Shown here piece by piece: positions 37,122 through 49,909 of a DNA stretch of 64,000 nucleotides. The DNA is from Membranipora membranacea. Its lineage: Eukaryota; Bryozoa; Gymnolaemata; Cheilostomatida; Membraniporidae. The stretch lies in contig OU612066.1 in assembly GCA_914767715.1 (NCBI GenBank), positions 13,023,001 through 13,087,000 of the forward strand, in the 5' to 3' direction. The translations under genes and the position numbers were made by a program. Under the pieces are notes generated by a model. The model was given only the letters and a program-made list of their open reading frames with translations, ran no database searches and was not told the origin of the DNA. The first letter of the stretch is position 1. The number at the start of each line of letters is the position of its first letter.

Positions 37122-37363
37122 TGTAACATTATCAGCAAGTTTTGACATAACGCTCTAACGACAAGCTATCCAAAATGTTCCCATAACTCCAATATAATAT
37201 CTAGCAATATTGATATCCAATGTCTTTGTTTTAACAATTTTGTGTAACATTATCCACCTGTTGTGACATAACGTTTTAACGAGAAGTTTTCCAAAATGCT
37301 ATGATAACTCCGATATAATATCCAGCATGATTGATATGCCATGTCCTTGTTGTAACAAGGTGC
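37122..37363 (+). repeat. 121-bp subterminal tandem repeat at left end of the island
   Basis: Two diverged copies start TGTAACATTATC at 37122 and 37243. They share GACATAACG, CCAAAATG, AACTCC and ATATAATATC. The motif ATAACATTATC / GATAATGTTRTG also occurs beside both terminal repeats, so these may be binding sites for a mobilising protein (inference). Confidence 0.7.
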
Positions 37364-38908
37364 ACCGACTGTTACTGTAACATCTAGTGGAATTGACTAT
37401 ATGGCAATTTGACAAATATGCTTTCATGACACTCTGTTAATGTTCTGAATGACTTCGTGGAATGACATCACTACAACTTCTTGAAGCTTATCCAACAATA
37501 ACATCATGGCAAAACAGGTGTAAAATTGTTCTCTCAAAATCATTTTGTAACCTGATCAAAACAATATCAATGAATAATCATCAGTAATTATATGATTACT
37601 GTGTCTCAGAGCTTTGCAAAATTTTATCAATAGATATCACAGATAGTATATTTTATTATCTTTCATTTTATCTGTTTAGAAACATTTATTCTGACTGCAA
37701 CTTGTGAGTGAATAAGTGGTTTCCACTATTTGAATAGCATATTTTTAGTTGTGGGAGCATTTTAGGCTAATGAGGCTTGGGTCAACGTCCAGTTGAGTGT
37801 GGTTTACAGGATTGAACAACTTTTTGTGAAAGGTTGATAGTCATGCTGCGGCCCATCATGCGACGATTGGCTGTATTTTGCTGCAAGGCACGCAGCTGAG
37901 TTTAACGAGGTTTTATGTTTGTGTTGCGAGTTCATATCATGTTCACCGTCTACCATATGTCCACAAGCAGTGCGAATAATAACCACCATACCAGTTCTAA
38001 TTTGTTCTGAAAAATTGACATTTCTAACCCTCATTTTATGCGTATGTCACATGGGCTTATGCAAAATTAACATCCGATGATGAATTGGGAGTTGTTCTCT
38101 CATGAACCATAATGTCATTGGGACTGCATTACGTTTATCATCTAAGCATAACCCAGGAATTATACACAGATGCTACAATTCCATACGAAAACTGGTTGGA
38201 CCACATGCCATCGGAATTTTAACTTCATGTAGGAAGATCATGTAAAATAATATTAGCTGCTTAAATTGGAAGATAGAAATCATACAATATGACTTTTTGT
38301 TGACTATGCAGGAATGTGCACAGCAGCGTATCAAGTTTGAGAACTACCGCTATTTCTGTTTCAAGGTTTAAAGTCTGATGTCACAAAGACAATCAGCCAT
38401 ACATTTAAAAACACAAAATTACACCCCGTACACGTGGGCACAGCAACTGCAATATATTTAATAAATTGCTTTGCTTGCTTCAACATAAATAACTGTATAA
38501 TAGAAATCCTTGAATTAGGAGAAAAAGTATCGTAAACAATTTTATGCACACGCTTAACAAAGAGTTGCTCCCACTTGCATAAAAAATCACATTTATACAT
38601 TGTTCGAATAAATTCCTAAGGTTCAAGGATTCCACACCATGCAATAATTGTTCATCACCTGAGGGATTGCTCATTGGGCACTATTGAATTACTTTTAGGG
38701 CCTGGTGTTGTCTGAATAAGTGGAAATTATATAAAAAAAAAAGCGATGCTCGAAGCTTTTCTTGATCTATTGTGAGGAGAAAACTCTGAGAAGGGCACAA
38801 TCGGATCGTTAATCCTGATTGACCACTATGGCTAGATTTGACCTGAAGGCAGTCAGGGTAGAAATAGTTTGCAGGCAAACCAACAATAAACAATAGTGAT
38901 CACTACAT
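37364..38908. other. Island sequence without recognised gene
   Basis: AT-rich, non-satellite DNA. Minus-strand frames at 37804-38034, 38361-38674 and 38681-38893 have no domain, splice pattern or start context I can defend. Confidence 0.4.
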
Positions 38909-39499
38909 CATAGGTGCCCAAACTTGTCTTACCATGGGTCATATTCGCAGTTTAGAAAATGTCCGTGGGCCAAGAGTAGTTATGCTTGGTGATTATTGAT
39001 AGTCGCTAGGAGGCCCCATAACAAATATTTTGCTTCATAATTTTGAACATTGCATGAGGAAATAATTTTTTTGGGCTAGTGAACTGACTAATCCAAATAA
39101 TCACATGTCCTGGTTGAGGATTTTTCAAAACTGATTCCATTCGGAAAATGAGCAAATAAGCGAATAAGAGGGCGGCTTATAAAAACGGGAGAATCAGAAC
39201 CATTCAGGGGCGTACTGTAATTATTTTTGTTGTAGAGAACTAATTCAACAAGTGGGAATTTTTTTGGTGTCCTTTTCTTGCAGACTGATGTTCTCTAGTT
39301 CTGTTCTCTATTCAGTTGTAGGCCAATCCATGTAAGTTTTTTCAGAAAACAGACCATGTTGCATGGTATGAGTTATCAGGACATTTGCGCCCCGCATGAA
39401 TTATCGCCGTTTGTAGAGTGTCACGATGGCAATTGAGCCACTTAAATTTGCTAGTTGTGGGCCACATTTGGCCCATGGGCCCCAATTTGGACACCCTTG
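38909..39499. mobile_element. hAT-like element, 591 bp, nested in the island
   Basis: The ends CATAGGTGCCCAAACTTG and (inverted) CAAGGGTGTCCAAATTGG match at 13 of 18 positions. The 8-bp duplication CACTACAT is perfect (38901-38908, 39500-39507). GGCCCATGGGCC-like phrases next to the ends recall hAT families of animals. No transposase ORF. Confidence 0.8.
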
Positions 39500-41643
39500 C
39501 ACTACATAGTCATGGTTTGAAGTTAAAATCTGGTTTTCAGTCTTCCTAAAATTTAAACGAATTATAAAGTACATTTAGTACAAAAATTATCACATTTACA
39601 TGTTCACTTTGAAATCTCAGCAAACAACAATTCAACTTTGAGAAATGCATAATGATTGATAGGGTTTGCTCCTCACACTTACATAGAAATTAATTAATCA
39701 AGGGTAAGTCCAACAAAAGAACTTTGCTGGCGAAGTGTTGGAGGATAAATACCATCAATCAAGCAATTTATCAGTTCACAATGTATTACAAGTGTATCCC
39801 TAAAACATCCGCCTCCATTACAATTCGGCAATCTAGACAACAAATTAGTTATTTTGGTATCACATTTATACGTGGCTGTCTGCGCTGAAGGTAAAAAGCT
39901 CACATTTAAAAATCAGAAATTGAAATTCTAGCGATACATACTATAGAAATGATTCCTAAGAGTATGATTTACAGGGTGGATTTCTCCCTTTTGATTGTGA
40001 CCCTGCCATCTTTTACCAAAGCGCCTAGTAAGTAAACCCAGCTGAGGGGTTAGGGGGCGCTGGAAGCCCACCCAACGGGGTTCGGCGCAGAGCCCCGGCC
40101 CCAAAGCCTAGAGAGCAATTTTGGGCCTTTGCATTGCATTGACTGGGTTTTGTAGGAGTGTCTCAGGTGAAAATTCACAAGCAGATTACTAAAAGAATAA
40201 AGCAGTCAACCTAAATAGTATGCAACCTACAGCCACGATCGCCATCCCGAACGCCATAAAGGGCTGCCTGTGGGTTGTTTTTTGTTGTAATCTATCTTAT
40301 CATACAATCAAGGTGCTTGTCAATTAGATCAGGAATAATTCTGCCTGGTATCATACCTAATAACCTAAAGCATGACATAAGTATTCCAAATGACAGCACC
40401 TTAATCGGCCGCCTGTATATCAACGAAGTGTTTTTTCTGAGGGAGATCAATTAAATTAGCTTGAGCAGACACAGCTGAATTTTATTGTGAAAAAAACTAT
40501 GGAGCTTAGCTGACTTTGAACAAGAGAAAATCACAGATGAGTATGGGCTAATAAATTCTGTGTTAATTTGGCCTCAGTTCAATCTGTGCTAAATAAGGGA
40601 CAGTTTGTTGACACCCTCTGATTATTATGATTATAACACTGGGCTAATACAATTCACTGCTAAGCTTCTGATCCCACTGTTGAATAGAGTTGATGATTGA
40701 CTGTCCATTCATACAGTTATAAAATTGTCAATTTAAATAAACATACATCATCTAGTATTGTCATTTACATGAAATAGGCCTATATTATGTAACTTTGGGG
40801 TGTGGCGGTATACTTTAGAACATTCCTGTTGCTCTCTTCCACCGGTCACGGCCTGCGGCGTAACCAGTTGATCAGGAGCGACTCGGAATGCAGGCAAATG
40901 GACCAAACTTGGTCTAGTATACTAGGACATGGCCCTTATATTTTAATTAAGAGGTAACATGAGTGAATATAATTAGGCTGAGTATTATGTAACCTCAAGG
41001 TCAGATTATCAAACCATTACTGGCTAGGTTTCATCTGGCTGAAAAGTGTGATGGCAGTCATAAGATCAAAGTGATAAACATCATGAAATTCCTTTGCCTT
41101 GATAATGATCGATCAATCACATGCAGGTATGGTGTAAGACTACCTGTCATACATGACAAGTTGTCATACATGACAAGTTGGCAGACCCAGAAATCAGGAG
41201 GTCTCCAAGGACGAACTATAAACCCGGACTACCACTCTGCGTCCAAGAGTGTGGATGCAATTTAGGCCTAATGTATGATATTTCCAAGCCAAAACTTGAC
41301 TGTAAATTTTATTAATTGCATAATTTTACCTCATTATGTGGATGAAATTGTCTTGATTTAACCAACTTGGGCGGAGCAGCCATAACAACACTGGTAGGTA
41401 AGGCTCGAATATTGAATAGCCGCTTACAATACGTAGTGTTAATAAGCAAATACATAGGTATGTGTACTGTGATGGTAGGAGAACACAGTAACTCTTGCAA
41501 AGGGTAGCTTCAAAAACTTTCTGAGTAAAGGAAGCTGGAAAAGGGAGGAGAAAGGGAGATAGGGAGGGGATGGGAATTACCCCTAAAAACTGGGAGCCTC
41601 CCTACCAAAAAGGGAGACTTGTCAGGTATGCTACCTGCATGTG
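39500..41643. other. Island sequence, possible minus-strand exons only
   Basis: A minus-strand frame at 39903-39694 has an acceptor-like TTTTTACCTTCAG just upstream of its coding part. Another, near 41400-41330, reads MAAPPKLVKSRQFHPHNE before a GT. They could be exons of an unknown gene, but I cannot join or name them. A GC-richer patch (about 40020-40140, with GGGGCGCTGG and GCGCAGAGCCCC) looks like a dispersed repeat. Around 41140-41180 a near-palindromic TTGTCATACATGACAAG is repeated twice in tandem. Confidence 0.3.
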
Positions 41644-41689
41644 ATCACAGAGTAAGGATATATATATATATATATCCTTACTCTGTGAT
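41644..41689. repeat. 46-bp perfect palindrome with AT core
   Basis: ATCACAGAGTAAGGATA is followed by alternating TA and the exact inverse TATCCTTACTCTGTGAT. It would extrude a cruciform or form a long RNA hairpin. It may be a tiny foldback or a replication-slippage product; function unknown. Confidence 0.85.
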
Positions 41690-41922
41690 GTGATCATAAT
41701 GCTGTTGACTGTAGTAATAATTTTTTCTAAGTTTGCATTTGACATGATCTGGCAACTGTCACTGCGGGAGGTTAATCTTCGACTATGTTGTCCTTTTTAT
41801 GAACTCAGGGACTGTGGAAATAGTGTACAAATCCTCTGTCTGTTTAGACAGAATCATTACGGAATGCACTTTCTATTGAATAAGTCAGAGTCATACACTT
41901 AGGTGCAAGATTTACTAGCTTA

Positions 41923-42605
41923 AGGTGTGGCTACATGTCACGATTTTTACATCGATTTGGGGTCACGAGTGGTTAATCGGTGGATCTGCACGAGTGATTA
42001 CTCGTGTTAAGTGGACATCCAACTTGTTGGTCTTTTGCCCGAGTGATCTAGACGATCCTCTATGCTGATTGGTTGTTGATTGCTTGCTTAAATAATTACG
42101 CGGTTAAACACGTCATCTATCAAATCGTGACAGGCTATCAAAAATGGAGGAGTTGATAATATCTGTAGTTAAATCACATCCTCCTATTTATGATAAAAAA
42201 GACCATAACTACAAAGATAGGAGTGGTGCTGTAGTGAAAATATGGAAGGTAATAGCTGTATCACTTGGAAATGGAAGCTGTCCTGACATGACATCCATAG
42301 TATAGCATAGGAAAATCAATTTTACAGAAGAATGAAATTTTATTTGGTGAAGATTCTAAGTGACAAAGACCCGGATTTAATATGACATATCCGGTCATTT
42401 GTTAACACGCCCATTAAATATCATTGGTCAATCGATTGAACTGAGGGAGTTAATTGGTCAATCTAGGCACCTGATTTATTACCCCACTATAACTCACTAA
42501 ACCATCGAGTACTAACTCATAGGCCTGTGTAGCAGTGTGAGATCGGCCTAGCATGTCTAGACATGCCATCGGCCTGTGATTACATCGTGACATGTAGCCA
42601 CACCT
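41923..42605 (+). mobile_element. Harbinger-like element, 683 bp, carrying a MADF relic
   Basis: The terminal inverted repeats AGGTGTGGCTACATGTCACG... are identical over 22 bp at both ends and are flanked by TTA on each side (41920-41922, 42606-42608). TTA/TWA is the three-base target of PIF/Harbinger elements. The internal 53-codon frame encodes part of a MADF domain, matching the DNA-binding partner protein such elements carry. The transposase gene is absent, so this is an internally deleted, non-autonomous copy. Confidence 0.85.
42144..42305 (+). pseudogene. MADF-domain fragment of a Harbinger partner protein
   Basis: A 53-codon frame starts MEELIISVVKSHPPIYD and continues with HNYKDRSGAVVKIWKVIA. 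This matches the first half of the MADF (Myb/SANT-like) DNA-binding domain: helix 1 with the P-x-x-Y-D turn, then Y-K-D and a W in helix 2. A GT follows the W-K codons (about 42247), so in the parent this may be exon 1 with a donor there. Here the frame runs on to a stop. Too short to be a working factor. Confidence 0.65.
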
Positions 42606-44299
42606 TTACAGACTATGCATGATAATATCTCGCATTATTCAATTTCCATAGGCTAAGTAATTGGCTCATCCAACATTCCCTAAAACCACAAACTGATTGA
42701 TTCAGCAGCCACACGTTTCAAAATTATTATGATGTAAACAATTTCAACAGTTCAATAAAAGGACAGATAATAGTGACTGCAAAATAAGCAGTAAGCCCAA
42801 AATTGACCAGAGGACTATGAACAAGGTTTTTAGGCTACATGAATCTGTACGTACAGGGGGGGGGGTTCTCCTAGTTTTCGCCACATTCTACTGCTCAATA
42901 ATTTATTTTTAACTGTTACCAGTTCCTAGTCTAATTTAAGCTCGACAAATCTTCATCCATGCTTTTTATATTGACCCAGGACGATTAAATGAGGCTAGGG
43001 TGTCAACTAAAACTTTTAATAATTTTTATACCCTTGTATACTGCTGCATTCCTATTCTGCTGTGATAGAATTGAGAGAGTATGGAGTTTTGCAAAAAAAA
43101 ACGATAAAGAAAATCGGAATCAATATAACACATCACATGTAATAATCTGTGGAGTGCCACTAGTATAGACCTTATGACATGAATTAGCACTGCAGTGCAC
43201 TGATGATTAATTATGCATACTGCAACTGCTAACTGCAATTATGCTAACTGCATAATACAGAGGCACTACACAAAGGATCATTGTGTAGACCACAACAAAT
43301 ACCTTATGATATCAGGACCTATGATATTATCTATAAATAGCAAAATTTATAAATAGCACATATGGATCACATTGACCTAGCTCAGTGTCAATCCTCTGGC
43401 ATCCTGTGACATCATGCATCTAACCCTAGCATAAAACATCTTGCTAAAATTTTACAGTATTTTCAGACTGTTCAGATTTTTTACCCAATCGCAGGCACTT
43501 GGTGTCATGGTGTCAGGTAATCAACACACAGTCTTTTTCTGTGATTTGGTTCCGCTTTTTCGATGTTTGCCAGATTATAGGCAGTACCTAACTACTTGCA
43601 TGTCCAAGCATGTCAAAGCATGATTTCCAAGCAATACTAATTAAATAGTACATCTCCAAACAAGCTTTGATCTTTTGAGTGAATAATTTGGCCATTAATT
43701 TGACACTTGTTACCTGGTTATTTCGGAAAGTTTTATAATCGACTTTTAAACGTTTGCAGGGAAATGAGTATACGAGTCATCATTCTGTCTAATTTACCCA
43801 GTCTCCCTATCTTATTTAAATTTTGTGCGAAATATATATATTCTAATCAATTAAATATTTATGATCTGTGTCTGACACAATTAGCCTATTGATAATCTCA
43901 TGCAGTTATAGCAATTCTACCCCATATCATTCCTATGCACACATGGTTGGAGCCACCAAAACTCGTTTGGGCTTCTTGTTGTACTAAGGTACACAAAGAG
44001 ACAACATCTTCATGTGGCGACTTTCTATTCATGATGAACACAGACAACAGTTTCATACACCCACATGAAAAAATCATAGGGTTATGTGAAATAGAGCTTA
44101 TTTCAAGAATTGTGTTGTTACAATATGTGGTCAAAACATTTTATAATTGACCACTATTGATAAGCACCCTTGAGACTTGTAAAGCACAGCCAGCCGAATA
44201 ATTGTAGCTGGCATCAACCACTTGTGCCATCATAGGATACCTCATTCAATTGAAATCTAATCTGAAAACAACATCAGTCTCTCAAACTAGTACAGCAAA
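42606..44299. other. Island sequence without recognised gene
   Basis: Simple-sequence bits include a run of ten G near 42857 and repeated ACTGCA/AACTGC words near 43200-43255. Short frames on both strands overlap each other and show no domain. Confidence 0.4.
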
Positions 44300-47200
44300 A
44301 TGGCTCCAAAAGCACCATTGTATTACATCGTCAGCTCCATTGGAAGAGAGGAAGTAAGCATTGTTAGCAGTAATTGGATCAAAAACTCAACTTTATTAAC
44401 GGAAAAGGACAAGCCAAAACACTCAGTTGTGGTGAGTCATAAATTTTCTTAGCAAACACTTTTTTTTTTAAATTTCCAATATTCAAATATGCAGTTTTAT
44501 TTTAATGATTTCAAATCTATTTTTTAAGATTTATCAAGTTGGTTCATTTGAAAAGAGTGCCATATGGTTGAAATTCCCCAAATACTGATTTTTGGTATAC
44601 ATTGGTGTTTAGCAGCGCCAACATGGATTGACAAGACAAAGCCTCGCAAGTGCCTATGCCTTACTGATCTGTGGATATTCCAAATGTTATCTTGGATTCC
44701 TTTCTTATTGACTAGTGTAACAGCTGCTCTGATTATTTTTTCCAGAAATGCTATTGGCCACCACCCACCACAAACGGAAAAAGCCTCAGGAAGGAGCATG
44801 CATTTCCAGATATTGGCAATTGGAAGTTGCATGACGCGAAGATATTGCAGCTTACAGGTAATGAGACAAAGCTAACATTGTCTACGGCATTGGTTTCAAT
44901 AATTTATCATGATTGCATCACACTATAGGAAAGTACTATATTACGCCGATAAATTCTTGTGGGATATCCCATTCACTTGGTATTATCGGCTGTGGAATCT
45001 TTTAATCTTCGAGGGTGGTTATAGCGGAGATTATAGCTCAAAAAATAATTTCTATAATGAGAGATTTTCAAAAAAAAGCACAGCTGATACATATATCCTC
45101 AGTAACAGGATGGAACTCGGAGTTGCAACCTCAGTCAATTCATATGTATTTGAGCGCTGCACACATAACATGACCACCGCATGCACAATAGAGCCAAACT
45201 TAAGTTCAATCTACAAAAGTTTGCAGTATTAAGCAAGATCGTGTTGCAAACATATGATATTTGGTGTGAGTTGATCATTACTATACACGTTATGGCCGGT
45301 CTAGGTCTTGCTGCTAGTCAGCATTTCCTTTATACTGTGATATATATTAAAATGTATCCCACATTGAGCACCATTATCGATTTGTTGCACTCAAACCCCT
45401 TGCCGGCAATACGTTAAATATGATCTGTGGTTTGTTATGGTCCATATAATAAACAATTTTGTGCCCGGTGCAATCATTTGACTAAGAAAATAATTCAGTT
45501 GTAATTTTTTAAAGATGATGGTGATGGAGAAGAGAGGAATGGTGCAAATGATGACAATAGTACACATGATGGCAGTAGTATGGCTATACCACTACCGTCA
45601 TTTGATCTAAAGACCTCTCATGGTGAGTTATAACTCAAGATTGATTCATGAGATAAAATGCATTACCAACTTAAAGACCGATTATAGAAGAATCATGATA
45701 GCGGGCCCCACCAGATGCACTTGACTCAGAATTGATTTAATAACCTATAATGTTATTCGAGGCAGCCTCTTCCCAATATATATGTTCAATGATTCGATAT
45801 CTCTGATTTTTGCAACACAATAAGCTAGCCCAATCATCCAGGCGTTGATGTAGTCGCAGAAAGGGATCATTATTATCAGCCAAGTCTATTTTTGACATTG
45901 CCTTGGAGTTGCAATGTCACGGGAAAGGGGTTGACAACTCCGACCATCTGTGAACAATAATTGAAATACACCAGAAGTGCTAAACATCTATTTCTCTCTT
46001 GGTATCTTCAATATCAACTAACATCCGTTGACAGTTAACGTCCACCATGGGTTCAATATTTAGATGGTTTCTGCCAAAGATGAATATCATGGATCCATTT
46101 CGGTTCATTGATAACCCATAGTTACATTAAAAGCAGCCACTTTGTTTTGTTGTTAAGTTTAGAGAGAGTGAAAATACGACTTCAGAATAAGTACCTAACA
46201 ATTTATCGACTGCTAGCAAAAAAATTCTTTGTTTTTAGATGAAGATCTCACTTCAACTCTGAAAGAAAAAAGCCCAGAATTATGAGTCCAGAACCATCGG
46301 CTAGTACGCGTAAGTATCCCTTTCTCTTTTTAGTCTCTGTACAAAAATCAGGCTCCTTGCAACAAAGATACAGTATCCAGTTTTTTCTGAGACTTGAACA
46401 GTATTGCTCAAATGAGAGAACAATATTGGAATAGATAATAGCCAGACAACTTTGGACCGGAACTGAGATCTACCTCCGCTTCTAACACTTAATTGGAATG
46501 CCTCAGAATCATGCATAGGTGGTTCAATATATCAGTGCACTCTTTAAAACATGTTCATTGCAGTAAGATGAAGTTGGATTGAACCTATAGCAGGACAATT
46601 TCAAAAAGAATACAGATAAGCTTAAGATTTTTGAAAACTTATCATCTGAAATCCTTTTCACATATTTTGGTCAAATATTTGAATAAATTCCAACCAATAG
46701 ATTGGCCGAGGTCACTGCAGAGTAATCAATTTTGTTGCTGATGATAAATGTGACCAACTTGATCCGAATCGATACGGTAATTTCCGGACTACAATAGCTC
46801 AGTCAAGTTTGCTAGACAGATATTTATCATCTGTTCCTATCAAAACTGTGGACCACCTCGCTACCTTTGTTCTGTAACTAGATTTAAGCTCATTGGTCAC
46901 TTTTTCAGCTCAACAATGGTATACTATAACAACACAACCCTATTAGTAACGAAATACATAAATATCTTATGAGTTGTCCCCCTCTGTGAAAAATGGTGGA
47001 CGACTCCTGATTGAACTGTTGAACCTTGATAAGGAACTTTTAGCATTGAATGGAATACTATGATATTTTAATTCCAAGTTTTTATTGTAGATGGATATTC
47101 ACAATCGTGTGTGGAGTTGGGGGAAACTTCAAATCAGAAAATTGAAAGTGAGTTATTTGAATGTTGATAAATAGATTAATACTCCCTGGATGGCAGCGAC

Positions 47201-49870
47201 CATTTCGATCTAAATCATACATTTTTTTATCTGTTTGTCAATTATTAGGCTGTCACTTACTGCCAACACCAACACAATCAGGCAAAGTAATTCATCCACA
47301 GTCTTCCCTCAAATACAGGACAAAGTACCCCAATATATTCTTTGCGAAACAAAAGACTTTGCCTTTGGTTGTATCGCTGGAAAAAACTTTGTGAATAATT
47401 GGTTGAATGGATTTTCATATTTCTTCTATAGGGTTGCTGACAAACCTTGTTATGAAGGTCAGCAAGATAATCAGACACCTTGAGAGAGGAGAGAGTGGCA
47501 GTTGCTCTGCAGTCGAGAAAAACATACTCGCCATGTTTGAGAGCCCTCTGATATCTCCAGAGGAGCTCACGCTTTTCAACGAGCAACTCAAAGAGGATGA
47601 TACCAAGTATCAGCAGTTTGTAAGTAGACCAGTGGTTAATCAGTACTTTAATTTGCAATATCAAAAATTTTGGGTAGCAAACATGCTGCAAAAATAGGTG
47701 GATATGTAAAATGGTGGCTAGATTTGGCCTGGAGTTCAGGGGTCAAGGGAAGAATCATTTTTGCAGCGCATGATCTACATCTGATATGAATCATGACTGT
47801 GCTCGAATTAGTTTGCTCTTATTAAACCTAACGGCAAAGAGAAGGCGAATTACAGAATGTCAACCATATCGGCAGATCGGCTACATGGGGGCCTGGACGG
47901 AAAAAAGCAGACTTTTTAACTTTCATGACACATATACAGATACGCCATTATAAAAATGTTGTGTTTTTTTCAGTTTCCATAAAATTTATTCTTGCAGCAA
48001 AAATTCTGTGAGACAATCGGAGGAAGGAGCCTCACCGAGGCTGTTTTCACCACAATGAGGAGAGTGGCTTCAAACCATGTTTGGCAGCATTTCACGCTGC
48101 AGGGCACAAAGACAAAACAGTGCCTTGCAGGCACAAGAGTCTTCAAGACGATAGGAAGTAAGTAAAGGGTTTGATGACAAAATGCTGCCTTAAGCGTAAT
48201 TTACACACCTTTGTTGATTCAATGAGTGCTTTCAGAATTATTAGCGGAAGTTACCTGCCCATGAGGTTTTGGAAGACAACTACTTGTGTAAGGCATTTAG
48301 TATGAACCCTCATGTGATGGGCAACATAGACAATTGTTATTCATTATTTACTCTGTGAGCTTTTAAGGGTAGAAGCACATGATATTTATGAGCAGGCAGG
48401 GGTAGTGGTTCTCACTGTACTTCAAAAATTTTATGATAAATCTAGACAGGACATGAAATGGAGTATTAGCAGTGATGCATTTATTCTAGGGTGCCATTAC
48501 ACCATTGGGATGTGTAGTAGCAACGGTGTTATCATCAATCATACCTTGAGTTTGAGCTTTTCGAGATCAACTGATATTAATTTTAATCTACCCTATAGGA
48601 GTTTAGTTTTCGCGGCATTTAGGATTCGCATTTCGGTTGATTCCTAGGTTGCGAAATTTAGTGTATCTTAAATTAAACTCACTCACCATAGTTGCATAAA
48701 CAATGTACAATTATACAGGAACACACCTTCCCAAGCATGCAAGCTAGCGTGGTGTAGTGGTCTAAGTGTCTGCCTTGCAATCAGATGGAGAATTATGCCC
48801 AGCTTGGACATTTTTTTTAAATTTTCACTAGTAAGCCTACTAGCGAAATTTAGTTCCAGGTCCAGATAGCGAAATTAAACTCTAGCTAAATTAAACTCCT
48901 ATAGGGTAAATGATTTCTTTAACAAATAACAACTCGAACGTGATTGTGAAACGCTGCTCAATCTCATGCAATTTTCAAACTCAAAACCCAATTAAAGTTG
49001 ATCAAGTAGTAAATAAAACCTGGACTGCAGACCAAATGAGAACAACATTGCCAATAAACATTTCAATGGTCAAAACTCAAGTGCCTGTATATTGTGCTTT
49101 GTTTAAGTTTCTTATGTTCACTATGTTTTACCCCAGTTTTGTTTGACTGCCTGCGCTGCCTTCTAGTAATTGATATGTTTACCTTTCAAAGGAGCTGTGA
49201 GGGCACTGGGACACAATGACACTGTGTTGATAGAGAAGATGGGGGATCTCTGTAGAGCCGCACCTAATCAGAAGGGCGGCATCAACTTTAGTGTTGGAAA
49301 CAAAATGTAAGTTGAGTGGCAAATGGCCTGTCATGACAACCTTTGTTGGGTGGGGAGGGGGCGCCGACAAAGCTTGTCAAGACATACTATCTGGCTCAGT
49401 ACAATGAATTGCACACAGACTGGCACTTTTAGGTTAATTGCAGTTCAAGCTCCAGGTAGTTAAGTTTCATTGAAATACTTAAGATTGTGTAAGGTCTTTC
49501 AAGTAAGTCTTAGCCTAGTTTTTCTAAACAAGTTACAAATATGTATGCAGCTTGTTAGAACTTAAAGTAGCGAGCAAATAACAAAGGTCATTGCTAAGCC
49601 GATGCTCAATGAATGATAAATTTTTATTTTAGGAGCCCTATTTTGAGTTTTCTATCTGACTCTGTTACCATTCAATCCAACGAATCATATAACTATTTTG
49701 AGCTTTGAGCTCAGACCTCTGTACAAGAGCGGACAACTCCTTAAAATACAAAGGAGTCTTGAAAGAAGCATTGTATCGGTGGAGTTGAACCAAATGCATT
49801 GTAGAAAAACAACTGTAATAAGAATGTGTTGTTATTCTCTTCTTTTAGAAAATCACAGAGCTTACTCTGA
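44300..49870 (+). CDS. DUF4806 domain protein, eight coding exons
   Basis: Exons: 44300-44431, 44746-44857, 45515-45622, 47091-47147, 47432-47619, 47998-48157, 49192-49306 and 49849-49870. They total 894 bases (297 residues). All borders are AG/GT and all phases join. Residues 1-81 form the usual N-terminal module of this family: YYIVSSIGREEVSIVSSNWI, then KCYWPPP and later WKLHDAKIL. Residues 82-136 are acidic and low-complexity. Residues about 165-240 are the DUF4806 core: MFESPLISPEELTLFNEQL, ETIGGRSLTEAVFTTMRRV and VWQHFTLQGTKTK. AATAAA follows at 49904. DUF4806 proteins are widespread in invertebrates, often in many copies, and of unknown role; nuclear or DNA-linked work is guessed. The gene lies wholly inside the TIR-bounded island. 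Confidence 0.8.
46240..46310 (+). other. Possible frame-breaking (poison) exon in the DUF4806 gene
   Basis: Between the third and fourth coding exons, TTTTTAG precedes a 71-base segment ending at GTAAGT. Read in the incoming phase it meets TGA after 15 codons, and its phase does not fit the next exon. Skipping it gives a clean join. It could be an alternative exon causing early termination, a decayed exon, or chance splice sites. Confidence 0.3.
48591..48906. mobile_element. TA-flanked MITE (316 bp) with tRNA-like segment
   Basis: The ends CCCTATAGGAGTTTAGTTTT and (inverted) CCCTATAGGAGTTTAATTTA are flanked by TA on both sides (48589-48590, 48907-48908), as in Tc1/mariner-type MITEs. It lies in the intron after the exon ending at 48157. 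The inner part repeats GCGAAATTTAG and AAATTAAACTC words. At about 48744-48800 lies GTGGTGTAGTGGTCTAAGTG with CTGCCTTGCAATCAG, which resembles the D and anticodon arms of a tRNA. The T-arm is lost. Confidence 0.7.
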
Positions 49871-49903
49871 ATGGGGACAGCGATGACTACAACATAGATA
49901 GCC

Positions 49904-49909
49904 AATAAA
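49904..49909 (+). terminator. Poly(A) signal of the DUF4806 gene
   Basis: AATAAA lies 34 bases after the stop codon, followed by an A-rich stretch. It supports the short last exon. Confidence 0.6.

Noticed and set aside
47278-47691. 137-codon minus-strand frame
   Set aside because: It is a shadow of the DUF4806 exon at 47432-47619, which fits splice sites, phase and family.
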